Origin: Lethocerus indicus | Lineage: Eukaryota; Arthropoda; Insecta; Hemiptera; Belostomatidae | DNA length: 64,000 nucleotides | Assembly (NCBI GenBank): GCA_019843655.1 | Contig: JACDQD010000011.1 | Location: forward strand, 6,428,604-6,492,603 | Direction of reading: 5' to 3' | Shown: one piece after another, positions 53,001-64,000 of the stretch | How positions within the stretch are numbered: position 1 is the first letter of the stretch | How the letters are laid out: every line of letters starts with the position of its first letter | Notes under the pieces: generated by a model | What the model was told of the DNA's origin: nothing | Seen by the model: the letters and a program-made list of their open reading frames with translations, nothing else | Database searches by the model: none | Position numbers and translations under genes: made by a program

Positions 53001-54460
53001 TAGGTCAAGAACAGCGCCAATATAAGCTGGGTCAAGCTAAGGGCAAACGGGAACATAGTCAAGAGCAATATGTGCACTCCATTAAAACCCAATATGTATA
53101 AAGTAAATAACGTAAAACTAGAACCATTCTGTTGTTCCATAGTCTAACATTAGAAAGTAGATCAGAATTCAGAAGACGAATACATCCTCCAGGCAAGGGC
53201 GTTCTTCAGATTCTTCCAAGGATGTTCTTCAGACGCACAACTCGTAGGAGATATTTATAGCTTAATATATTATAGACCGTTCGTAATTAGTAATGACATG
53301 ATTTACACTCGTTTTAAGCGTACGACCGACGCTAAAGACTGTTGATTTATCGAGATCAACCCTTTCACGCCGTAAACACATGATATTAAATACAAAATAA
53401 ATAAATATTAATACGATATGGAATCAGACCTACAGCGCAAGAAATGTTGAGTGAACATTCAGGGTTCAAATAAATATTTCGATGGATGTACCGCTAAAAC
53501 AGTTTTGGAGGGCAGATAACTCGTTGTACGAATGAAATATTTACGGGAAATTTAAAAGCGGAGTACGCAGCTGTAAGAAGTGTTGCGGTTATTCCCCAGG
53601 AGCCTACCTGCACCTAGGGTTCATTGATCTTACGTAAGCTAACAATAAGTTAATTAACAACCGTTTTGCCGTTGCGGCCTGGAGCATCTACAAATAAACG
53701 TTTCCTCTGTTGTAATTAAAGCTATCAATAACTTTGTTTTTAAAGCTTCATCTATATGCAGATAACAATAATCAAATCGAATGAGTGTCGCTGTTTCGCA
53801 CTAACTTTGAAGTATTGTTCCACAGCAGCGGTCCCGTTAGATCTTAGTGCCAATTTTGTTTTTGGAAAAACAATGCTGGCCGATTCAACAATAAAAACTT
53901 TTGAGTTATAAATAGTATAGATTATAATATTGATTTGCCACTGCCAAAAAATATTCTTCTTATTACTAGGTTCAGAACAGGACTGGTATAAGTGTTCGAA
54001 TACAAAAGAACGTTTAGGGGTATGGCAAGGAACTAGAAATCGGGTTAGGAGAAAGGAGGCGGAGACCGATAATATCAGGACTGTATTGGAGGGGCCTCGG
54101 GCATACGCACTAAACAAACGCCCAATATTTCATGACAGTCGGACCTGTATTATTCATGGCGTTACTCTCCTACGGGAGGGTTCGATTCCGATTGGGTCCC
54201 GTGCGGATTGTCCAGGACCTTCCGAAGACTATAAGCCCGAGGAGGGAAGCTGGAGGATTTTTTTTATGGGAGAATTATTCCTCAATATGACGGCCCGGAT
54301 AGTGTTTTAACAGAGGTGCCGGAAGAGGCCAACCCACATTTAGGCACATGCCGGTTGATCCCAGTGAATTACGAATTTTACGGATAGATATAGCATTACT
54401 AATAGCGTCATTTAATAATTATAAGTGAATATAGACAGATAGCATTACTTGAAAAGTAAT
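41026..54460. other. Long stretch without a recognisable gene
   Basis: Mostly AT-rich, with GC-rich patches at 41026-41330, 45500-45780, 46060-46330 and 51100-51330. No RNA gene, no mobile-element protein and no extended repeat was recognised. A C10 run lies at 52820. Confidence 0.5.
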
Positions 54461-57400
54461 TATGCTAAATATTAACGCGGGTATACCGAATACCATTAAG
54501 CGCCCCCTCGCGTGCTCCCATCATCATTATACCGAATCAAAGTATCAAACGGTAATCGCTTCGCAAGCAACATTCACGTTCGTTAAACTAATTACAAGGG
54601 TACGCATCGTACAGCATCTATTACTCATATTTATTGGCTCACCGCCGTGCTCAAGGAGAAGAATACTTCAGTTCACGCGGCAGCGTATCAACTAGTTCTT
54701 AAAAAACGCAACGATTCTGCAGCTTTTGCCGATAGCTTAACACAGACACAGGCGCGCACCCGGCGGCCGATAGAAGATTTCTGTTTTCCTAATTTTAGCA
54801 CAAAGGTAATTATAAACTCTCTTGGGGCTCCAGTTTCCGGCTGGATTGTGGAAAAGGAGACTGAGGAGGCGGCTTTTGTCGGTAGGCGGGGGCGGAAATG
54901 GGCCGTCCCGACTGTTTGTAGAGCCTGGGACCTTTCAAAGCCATGCACCGGTCCCACACACACACACAGAAACAGCCCATTCTCACCCTCCCTCATTCGC
55001 CCAAGGGACGAAAAGCTATTAACTAAATTCCCGGTGATGAAACTGACGCAGTCTTGCCAATTAGTAGGAATCACAAGGAATATAAATTGACCGGCGGCAA
55101 GGAATGGCCATAAATTAACTTTTATATTACCACTTTCGGAGTTTACCAATTCATACACGTCAAGGACAACAATACTAAATCTAGCCGAAGCGAATGAATT
55201 TACACGTGAACAGTTCAGCATTGTCGGATTAATCAAGGTATTCGGGCAAGAAGCTAAAAATGTTGCCAAAACGTTTCCTAATAAATATTAGAAAGTAACG
55301 ACAACCGAATTAAGTCAGGACCTTACAGATGGCGGGAGGGGGATTGGAAACAGCAACTTCTACCGCTTGGCACAATACGTGTGTTCACTAGAGTATTGTT
55401 GGCGGTTTTGCAACAACGCCGAACTCTCCCTTTTTGGCAGAGCCGGGAGTTGTTTCCCCGACAACCAACTTTCCGCTTCCAGACGATTCGAAATCTAATT
55501 TCCTCCGCCGAACGTACATTCCGACCGGCGCTAAATTTCGGGGGCCGCCCCCCTTCAGCCGAAGCCGAGGAATAACGAGGGCAGGTGAAAGGGGTAGAAT
55601 GGTGGGGGGGTCGGAGAACCGACGTCTCAATAAAGCGAAACGCCGAACGCATTATATATTTATATCGGAAAGCTGATGTAATCGCGGAGAGGAAGGCGGA
55701 AAGAAGGGGGGACGTATTGATCGGGGGTGTAGTGCCCCCGCCTGTCACACATTACCCCACCACACACACCAATCAGACTTTGTAATTTTACGCGATGAAA
55801 CGGCCCCAAACAATATAATACCGATAGTGGAATAACAATGTTGATTCGCGGTACCTATACAAACACGTAGTAAATCGTAATTCCCACCTCCGCCCCACAT
55901 AAACACGGATATATTGGTCTATTCCGAGGCTAAGAAGTCGAAATAAATAAATTAATTAATAAATTTTCGGTAGATTTCCATAAATTTCAAATATAAAAAA
56001 ATATTATTAATTATAGAAAGAAGTAGCAGCTATAAATATTTAGTTACATTATAGTATTTTAAACAATATTATTCTGTGCATGAACATAAAAAAATCACGC
56101 CTGTTTGTCGATTCAGATTTTTCAGAACGCTTGTCACTTTTTATTCCTAACATTTATTGCCCCCAACATTTGTAACAGATATGATTTCGCTCGCAATAAG
56201 AAAGTTTGAAACACATACCTCGTAACTCGAGGGAAACTTCAGAACCAAGCTATTAAATGCCACAGAGCAGTACACACCTGAAACAAGGAATATACAAAGT
56301 CAGAATGATGCCACAAAAAGGAATATTTGTAATTAATTCGCAATTAGTAATAAATATTATTTTATAAATACAATATATTATACACTCATTATAAACATGT
56401 AAAGCGAATAAATTATGTACAAAACTGAACACATCAACGGAGTGCGCAAAAATCAAATTTATCGAGATATATATTTATATACCTGATAATCGCAAATTCC
56501 TATGACTACTTCATACCCACCAAGAACGCCTTAAAACATTGAGATGGGACAAAGGGCCATAAAGTGATATTAAAAAACGCAGACTTTCTAACGGATATCC
56601 TAAATTAACAGTAAACAGTTAAATCTCTGAAATATATTAAAAATACCCACAGTTGTCCTCAATGGTTTCAGTATTGTATTGTACAGTAATAATTTATTGT
56701 TTTGACATAGTTTTGATCTATTGTCCATAACGTTATTATATAATATCTCGAATATTTAAAAGGGCCCGAAGCAAATAAGTTTTAAGGTGAGCCGTTGCCA
56801 GACCGAGGTGTGCTGACGTAGATTAACGAGAATTCGAAATTTCATTGGCCCCAAACGGGCAGTTCCGGCCGGGACAATGGACAGGATGTTGGCAATTACA
56901 GGACAGATCGCGTTCCAGATTGGGAACGGGGCAAATGCCTCGACCCGGCCGCGCATTCGAACCGTCTATTCCGGTCAAATACGCCGATAATTACGGATAT
57001 TAATCCGGTCAACTGCCGGCCAACCAAGTAGCAGTAATCCTGTTCACCGGTACTGGAGAGGCTAAGTGCAACACGGAGGAGCATAGAAGCTCGGAACCAT
57101 AATGAACTGTTTATAACATCGTTAAACGGAAAAAATTAATTATCGAAACGACTCAATATTAACGCATGACAAAATAAAGCCGGAAAGCTTTCACGATCAA
57201 AGCCCATTGACAAAATATCGACAATCGAAACCCCGGCAAAGGATCAAAAATCAAAATCAACAACTATAAAAAATCTTATAATCAAATGATTTTCGGAACA
57301 ACAAATGTTCTTTCTGGTCTTTAGGCGAACACAATAACGATAAAAATGCATTTATAACCCGGCGAAACTAGTTAGGAGGAAGTAAAAAAAAATGTCATGA

Positions 57401-58061
57401 TTCAGCGAATAATTCCGTCCAGAACCTGTACTGTACCAGAAATACGGACAATATAAGCGCCACCCTCTACTGGCGTTCGGGGATCACAATACACAACCGT
57501 AGTAGGGACTGGATTGGTGCAAATAAACCGATAGCCGAAAAAAAACTGTTGATTCGGTTGAATAATTCTGATATATTTCAGGAATTTAAACTTGTTCATT
57601 ATTTTTATCTGAATGAACCGTACCGAATTCTGCTTCTATTGTAGATTTTAATTAACTTACTAGTGGCTAGATGTCACTCTGAAATAAAAATTAAAGTTTT
57701 AGGTTTGGATATCTTGGAGTTGCCTTCAAATAATTCCAACAGGAAAAACTTGCTTTAACACCGGTTAAAGTTGGGAAGCTCTGAACAATAAAAGCTGGAT
57801 AACTTCAAAGGCGCCGTCAAGATTTCAACTCCTGGCCAATGCCGGCCCGTTACTGAGCTGTGCACCGAAAAATAAAAACGTCCCCAGAGCGTAAAGAAAG
57901 ATTCCGCCGGGTGATCATAAACGTGCCGGGCTGTAAATCGCGGAAGGAGGAAGGGGGAAAAGAAGTCGATGACGGATTTACGACGGCCCGGGATCAAAGA
58001 GGAATCTTTCATTCCGATATTGAGACTTCTCGGGACAGAGAGAAAGAGAGACAGGGAGGAA

Positions 58062-58063
<2 letters not shown>
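54461..58063. other. No recognisable gene; longest open frames of the window
   Basis: A minus-strand frame of 193 codons (54688-55269) begins with TTG, not ATG, overlaps a 147-codon plus-strand frame and includes the CA repeat. It has no known motif. A GC-rich patch follows at 55430-55750. Beyond 55800 the DNA is AT-rich. Confidence 0.45.
54955..54968. repeat. (CA)7 repeat
   Basis: Seven CA units. Read on the minus strand it gives a Cys-Val string inside a long but unrecognised open frame. Confidence 0.9.

Positions 58064-58109
<46 letters not shown>
58064..58109. repeat. (AT)23 microsatellite
   Basis: An uninterrupted run of 46 bases alternating A and T, the longest simple repeat in the window. 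A GA-rich stretch (GAGAGAAAGAGAGACAG) lies just upstream. Open frames across it encode only alternating Ile-Tyr and are artefacts. Confidence 0.97.
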
Positions 58110-58114
<5 letters not shown>

Positions 58115-61100
58115 GGGAGGCCAACAGTCGCCCCCGGGAGGGAAAGGGGATGCCTCTTCCGAGATGTTTTATGAGGCCGTGCAGGCGTGACCATCGACTG
58201 GCTAAATATGTTATAGCCGACGGTTTATTGCGACCGGGACGTGGCTTTCGATTCGAGGCAAAACGTCCCGGAACTTCAGTAAAACGTAGCATCCACAAAA
58301 AAGAAAGTGCTTCCGATTTAGAAAAAAAAGAATATATTCCTCTGCCTTTTTTAAAAAACGAGGAGCTAATTTTACAATATTCCCGAGCCCGGAGAAGTTC
58401 AAAACGAGAAATGGTCGGCGAGGGTTCGGAGTGTTATTGTTTCTCTCCATTTCTGCGTCCTACAGCTTAATCTAGTCATTGACTAGAACCAATGTTCATT
58501 TTAACATTGTATGCGCTGAATGATGTTCAGCGCCCCCCTAAACACCTACAAATACTCCCATACTATACCCTTTAAATACTGAGGTAATAATAGCACGCTA
58601 TTATATCTATTTGTGTGTACGATATATTATGTATTATAACGTAACGCACATATCTCACATTAGAAAATGAACTGAAGTGGCTAACAGAAGACAAATATTT
58701 TCAATATTTCCTTTTTATTTAAGTGTCCAGTATACGTGAGATCAGCATTCAACAATCAAAATACCGAAATTAATCTCACGAAAAATGTCAATGACAGTCA
58801 TTACTGAGAGAAAATATACGTCGAAATTATCCATCGAAATTTTCGTCCAGGGAAAATCCAAGAACCGTCGTCATTTAACACTTTCGAAAGTAAAAGGAGC
58901 TTGTATGGCTTCAAACCGGCCGGTTGAGAATATAGCGTGGTTCGCTTTGATGCAATCGTACGATTTCTCCCGGGCCAAACTTCACAGGCGCCGGCCTCTT
59001 TAATCTCAGTTGCTAAGCACAGTTTATTTATCAAACAAAACACTATTGACTTCACGGCTAAATGGAATAGTGCCAGCTAAAACTAAGTATGAGCTGAGAT
59101 CGCCGCGAACGTAGAATTTTTTATATGTTCAATTTTGAACCATGCTAATGTTCAATCCAGTAATTCCTTTACTGATTTTAACAAAAACCACGTCTCACAA
59201 CATTGAAATAGTGAATAGTTGCTATATAGCTTTATTCATGAATAAAAGTTATCGTTTATGGCTTTGTTAATTATTAAAACTACATTACCTCGCAACATAT
59301 TACAGTAATATAAATTTTATTTAAAAAAATAAATGTGAGGTTCACCCATGAAACTTGTGTACAGCTATTAAGTTTAATGGAATATCTCCCACGAATTGAG
59401 GGTACAAAAAAAAAGCGAGACTGGTCTCTTGTACCCGCTTATGGCTTCCGGTAAAAGGGGTTAACGACACTCGTAAACACAAATGTAAACACAGGTTTGT
59501 ATACACAGGAGGCGCCTTAGACATGTGTAGACCGCAGCCGAGCCATGCGGCAACAATAGGTTCCCGCCCAAACACACTGCCGACAGGGGCAACATGACGG
59601 AACATAAATAACCGGCATTCAATAGGCGCGTAACCACTTTATAAATTCATGGCTCACGGAATTCTCCACGGGGGGAAAAAAGGTTCGAGTCATAAACGGA
59701 GACGAGTCATTTGTCATCCGGCAAAATGGGTATAAAGTCACGAGGGGGCGGGGAAATAAGCGCTGGGTTAATGGGGAAACTGAATGTGTCACGAGGTACT
59801 GCACAGTGGATGAGCGCCGAGCCGCGATGAATAGCCCTCAGCTGTCGCAAAGATGAGAGCTATAAAACGGACGTATCCTACCATTTAAGGCACCCCGTGC
59901 TCCCGAGCAGGGAAAGGCCAGGCTTTAAGTATAATTGGATTCGGTTTTGATTGCTTCACTTCAATGAGTTTCTATGACCCTCAGGTCATTGTCTACACCT
60001 GAACTCCGAGGAAAAGGCCGACGGTTATAACGATTCAAGTTATGCATCACCTTCATGAAAAACCGGTATAGACTATATTTCAGAAGATAAATCACTGTAA
60101 AATATTCATAAAATAATCCATAAAACAGACCTGTCGTCCCATCGCATGCATGAAGTTCTATATGCTGAGCCTAGTCAGTATAATTGGATTCTGCTTCGAA
60201 TTTGACAAGGTTTTATGAACCCCAACCAGAATGTCCTCGTCTGAACTTTAATTAGTAAGATAAGACTCGAGCGTGCGGACCACCATTGGTAGGAATCAAG
60301 AACCTTGCAGGCTAAACCGGAGCTACAACGGGGAAAAGAAATAATAAAGCAGCAAAAGGTACCGGTCTAGGATGTAGACCTGTTTATTCAGAGAACCCTC
60401 TTGTCCAGTCCAAGTGAATGGATCCACTCGTTTCATGGGTCACTTTCCTGATTCAGAGCCACGGGAAGAACGATTAAGACATACCTGGTAGTACTAAAAG
60501 GACTTGATTAGAAATCCCTTAGTTGTACTAACAAGCCCAGCGTTTTAATTCCGTAATTACGTAGTATATAGTAGGACATTCTGAAGATTATTTTGCCAAT
60601 GCTCTGAATCTCAGTGTTCGTTTTTAAATAAATACTGGGACTAGAGTTTCGAATTACTCTTTTCTTAATCGCGAAGTATACTTAGCCTGTGTTCAACCGA
60701 ACTAAATTAACTTTCCCTCACAGTAGCTCCCCGCAGCCAACTCCGTATTTGCTGAACTCCGCTTTGTCCACACTCACAGTTCGAATACTGCTAAGTAAAA
60801 TTTACATCGGAGTCAGATGTGGGAAAACCCACTGTGCAGCGAGAGATGAGTCAGCGGTTTTCTTTCAATGGATTCGTGAATCAACCAAAAAAGCTACAAT
60901 TTGAGAGCCAATTACGGACGGTTGATTTACTTTCCGCTGATCTGTGTAAATTAACATCTTCGATTTAGTATGAAGTATGAAGTTCTGAAGTATGTACCCA
61001 TCCACAGAGGTAACAGAAACGTTTCGCTCAACTATAAATAGAAAATTCATACAACCTAGGGTCCCATTGGACGTCCAAGGATATTGTTACCTCTATATTT

Positions 61101-61271
61101 GTTATCCAAAACAAAAGACTTCAGTGTAATTTTTTAATAGCCAAAAAATCCAGTAACGTATAACAAAGCCCGCCTGGACTGAAAAACAGCGCACAGCCAA
61201 ACCTTTTCAAAAATAAGTTTCTCTCTATGAAGAAACTCCCATTCCTGCAGAAAACAGGTTACCCAATACAG
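58110..61271. other. No gene seen outside a diverged duplication
   Basis: Short frames at 58108-58470 and 59342-59804 are unrecognised. Confidence 0.5.
59928..60248 (+). repeat. Diverged direct duplication
   Basis: Two stretches, 59928-60007 and 60177-60248, both start AGTATAATTGGATTC (15 nt exact). They continue in parallel through TTCTATGA or TTTTATGA, ATTGTC or ATGTCC, and CTGAACT. Similarity is moderate and needs small gaps. The unit offset is 249 bp. No third unit could be found on either side. Confidence 0.5.
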
Positions 61272-61440
61272 CGGATGATGCGGAAGCGGAGAGACCGAAT
61301 GAAATTGGGGAAACGTCGGCCGGGAATCGACGAAACGCGGAAGACGAACGATCCCGTCGCTCGGCCGACGTTAACGGCCGCGAAAGGAAAAACCCGGCCG
61401 CCAATGATATATCCCTTACTCGGAAAACGGACTCGCGAAG
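61272..61440 (+). other. Candidate exon encoding a polar, disordered segment
   Basis: Bounded by AATACAG (ending 61271) and GTGAAA (starting 61441). One frame is open throughout and reads a strongly polar sequence starting DDAEAERPNEIGETSAGNRR. It is rich in Asp, Glu, Arg, Asn, Ser and Ala, as in disordered regions of nuclear proteins. A second frame, on the same strand and longer, is Lys/Arg-rich and open over 61227-61571; its alternative donor GTAAGT is at 61532. The patch is richer in CpG and GC than its AT-rich flanks. Both frames cannot be coding, and neither may be. No family is recognised. Confidence 0.22.
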
Positions 61441-64000
61441 GTGAAATATTCCTTGGGCGGAAAACTGCGCTTCGAATTTTCACGATGCGAGAAAAACGAG
61501 GCACAACGATGAAAAGCGGCTGCGGTAACGCGGTAAGTGTGATGAACGAAAGCCAAAACTGGCTACCTTGATCCAATACACGACGGGAACAAAATATGGA
61601 AAGAAAATTTAGTTAATTCGATATCTGTTAATAATAATTAATATAGAACGTCTACAGAAAGATGTTCAATGAGTAAAATACAAATTCAACTTTAGTTATA
61701 CCCTATTTAGTTGCTATTAGTAGCGCTTATCTTGATCACATCTAAGCTCAACCTGCCAGGGGAGTTTAAGGGTTACTCGAAGGGCCGGTATACCTGAGGC
61801 CCTTGCCGATAGCGACGCGTACGGCGTAATTAGCCGGCAAGACAATGAGAACAGTCGGAAAACTAATGAGCTATCATACGGTAGAGTCAATAGCAAACGT
61901 CGACAGTCGAGCCGGCTGCGGAGGCGGGACCAACTTCCTGAATGTCAATACGCGAGAGCCCACTTTGCCAACTCCCATCTATAAACGCTCACCTCCGAAC
62001 AGGGAGCCCAACTCCAATACAAAGTTGAATTATGAAACTTCAAATATGAACCGGATTCGGCGGAAAACTTAAAATATTATACCCGACGTTTACGCGGTAC
62101 GGAGATACGAAATTCCCACCACGAAAGAAAAACCACAAGGCCACACTCGAAGCTACCGTTCAAAATACTTCAATGTTGAATTCCGCACACCAAATGTTAT
62201 CGCTGATAAGGACAAGGGAAAATCTCTCTTCACTTCAAGTATTTTGAGATTAAAAATTCATGACGGAAAACAACGGAAAGGGCAGGGCAGCTTGGAGGAG
62301 ACAAAATTTAATATAACTGAGCTCCCCCATTTACAGGAAAGATGACGCAGAAGCTCCTGGAGCGGGATTGAATCCGATTTTGAAGAGGGACGGAACCGAG
62401 TCGACGCCTGTAATTAATCAAGAAGGTTTCCCTCCCTTCCTTACGGGGGGATCTCACCGTGAGATTTTCCGCAGAGATAATATTTCATCTATTTCGCGCC
62501 TTCCAACGCGCCGCTATTCACGGTCGAGACAATAGGACCTGGTGGGTGGAGGGAGCGGGCCACTTACAAAGAGAAAGGGAGTAAGACCCGTAAGATAATA
62601 ATTTACTATTGCGCGGAAATGACAGAGGAAAAACTGACAAAATATCGAATAATTTAATAAATGTAACATTAAACGTTCTAATAAGCCGTATGAATAACGT
62701 TCGTTTACTCCTGGAACCTACTCTCATTATATACGGGCATCTCCCCACCACCCTCCGTTTTATATTTAAGAGTATTTATAAATCAGTGCTCACCATTGTT
62801 CGATTTGAGCAGTAATTCGAGCGAAAACAATATCCCCCATAAGTCCTATATCAAAAAAGTTTTCCCGGCACTTGAAAAAAAAACCGACTGGAACAACGCC
62901 CATTTAGCATAACACGGTGGGCCAAAGTTGAACTTCGGCTGGAAAATTAAAAAACCAGAACGGTGCCCGTTATATTCTCCCGGCGTTATCGAATCCGGTA
63001 TTCGACGCTGAAGTGTTGTGGGAATAATAACAGGAACCCGGGGTTTAGTCAAGGGCGTGGTCCAGTTCCACTCGCCCTCCCACCCTTCGGGGTTAGTAGG
63101 CCGAAACCGGAAACCATCGCAACCAATACCGGCCGCCAGGTCCGATTTCTACCGGCATGTAGTCCTCTCAACTGTTTGGTTCGCAGATGCAGACGGAGAA
63201 GTGGAGGCTACGCTGAAAATGCGTATAAAAAAATGGCAAGTGAAAAGGACAACGATCCTATCTAATAGTAAAAATTCCTGAGTCACAATTAACCGAAAGG
63301 TTTCTAGATCCGGGACAAGGTTTCTATTTAGAGGACTGTCTCCTCCTGATTTCCGGCTCCGCGAGGGAAACCAGACATGGCCAGTGACCCCACGGCCCCG
63401 GCTCACATTTACTGCATGCACTCTGCAAATACAGAATAATTACAAACCCACAAATGCTCGTATACAATTAGGTGTACAGCTGTCGGGGGTTCCCACATTG
63501 AACTACACCTCTCACAATTACCGAGCTATTAACGGGGCATACCTCGCGGCTACCGCCCCTCAGATGAGTTTTGTCCAGAATTTATCTGTATAAATTCATC
63601 AAAATCTGTTCACAGTGAACAAAGTAAAATTGTTATGCCGTGATCGAGTGGAAGGTCTAATTTGAGAAGGAATCCTACGGGCTGGAAATTACAAAAACCC
63701 GTAGGCGAAATTTATAGGTATGGAGAAATTTATACTGAACGCGTACTTACATCTAACAAGTAGCTTCAGAGATAAGAAAACCGAAATAATTAATTCGAAC
63801 ATTTCCATCGGTTGAGAAAAAGACAATGGGAAACAGGTAATTAAAATATTCGAAAATAACAATTGGTCTCCCACGTACGGTCATAGGAGTCGGGCCTACG
63901 AAAAAAATAAAGCAATTATAGAAGAATGAGTTCGAGACTAAATGAATAGTGGTTTTATGTTTTCACGGACCAGTATTAAGGCGGAGCAATTTACTTATAA
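61441..64000. other. No gene seen outside a family B copy
   Basis: Mixed composition with GC-rich patches at 61890-62000 and 62960-63200. No motif was recognised in the open frames. Confidence 0.5.
63385..63460 (+). repeat. Family B dispersed repeat
   Basis: TGACCCCACGGCCCCGGCTC, then CACATTTACT and ATACAGAATAATTACAAACC, match the 11.9 kb copy. Downstream sequence diverges. An open frame running through it has no recognisable product. Confidence 0.5.

Noticed and set aside
54170..54206. GGTTCGATTCC, similar to a B box
   Set aside because: The flanking bases do not pair as a T stem and there is no acceptor stem or A box.
54688..55269. Longest open frame (193 codons, minus strand)
   Set aside because: It starts with TTG, overlaps a 147-codon frame on the other strand, reads through a CA repeat and has no known motif. 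Stop-poor composition is enough to explain it.
57860..58298. Frames with long Ile-Tyr repeats
   Set aside because: They are read through the (AT)23 microsatellite.
1..64000. Bacterial, phage, CRISPR or operon-type system
   Set aside because: No direct-repeat arrays, no tightly packed frames and no recognisable prokaryotic proteins. The intron-bearing tRNA and Jockey remnant point to an animal nuclear genome.

Overview
The window reads as non-coding, repeat-containing nuclear DNA from an animal, most likely an insect. The basis is one nuclear-type tRNA gene with an intron and a Pol III terminator, a Jockey-clade non-LTR retrotransposon remnant, dispersed short repeats, frequent CpG with no obvious depletion, and long AT-rich tracts broken by short GC-rich patches. 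I cannot name the species. No complete protein-coding gene is recognisable on either strand. Most open frames are short, share no known motif and look like chance.

Layout. 1-7.6 kb: AT-rich DNA with GC-rich patches and one fragment of a dispersed repeat (family B). 7.6-8.7 kb: three copies or fragments of an inverted-repeat element (family A). 10.1-12.0 kb: two more family B copies. 12.29-12.82 kb: the best-supported mobile element, a 5'-truncated Jockey-type element on the minus strand, flanked by an 11-bp target-site duplication. 16.72-16.83 kb: tRNA-Ile(UAU) with a 22-nt intron, the only confident functional gene. 20.0-20.1 kb: a CpG-rich patch with two near-perfect palindromes resembling RFX (X-box) and YY1/Pho sites. 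23.4 kb, 27.5-27.9 kb and 61.3-61.4 kb: open frames bounded by splice-like AG/GT, kept as low-confidence exon candidates. 29.4 kb: a short fragment resembling a reverse-transcriptase C-terminus. 30.4 and 38.5 kb: more family A copies. 36.44 kb: a second Jockey-type 3' end. 39.9-41.3 kb: a GC-rich region with GC-box-like motifs. 41.3-57 kb: mostly featureless. 58.06 kb: a (TA)n microsatellite. 59.9-60.25 kb: a diverged direct duplication. 63.4 kb: another family B copy.

I found no sign of a new multi-gene system. The most useful observations are the retrotransposon insertion with its intact duplication, the compensated acceptor stem of the tRNA, the two unnamed repeat families, and the three candidate exons. 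All alignments were done by eye. No database search or gene predictor was run.
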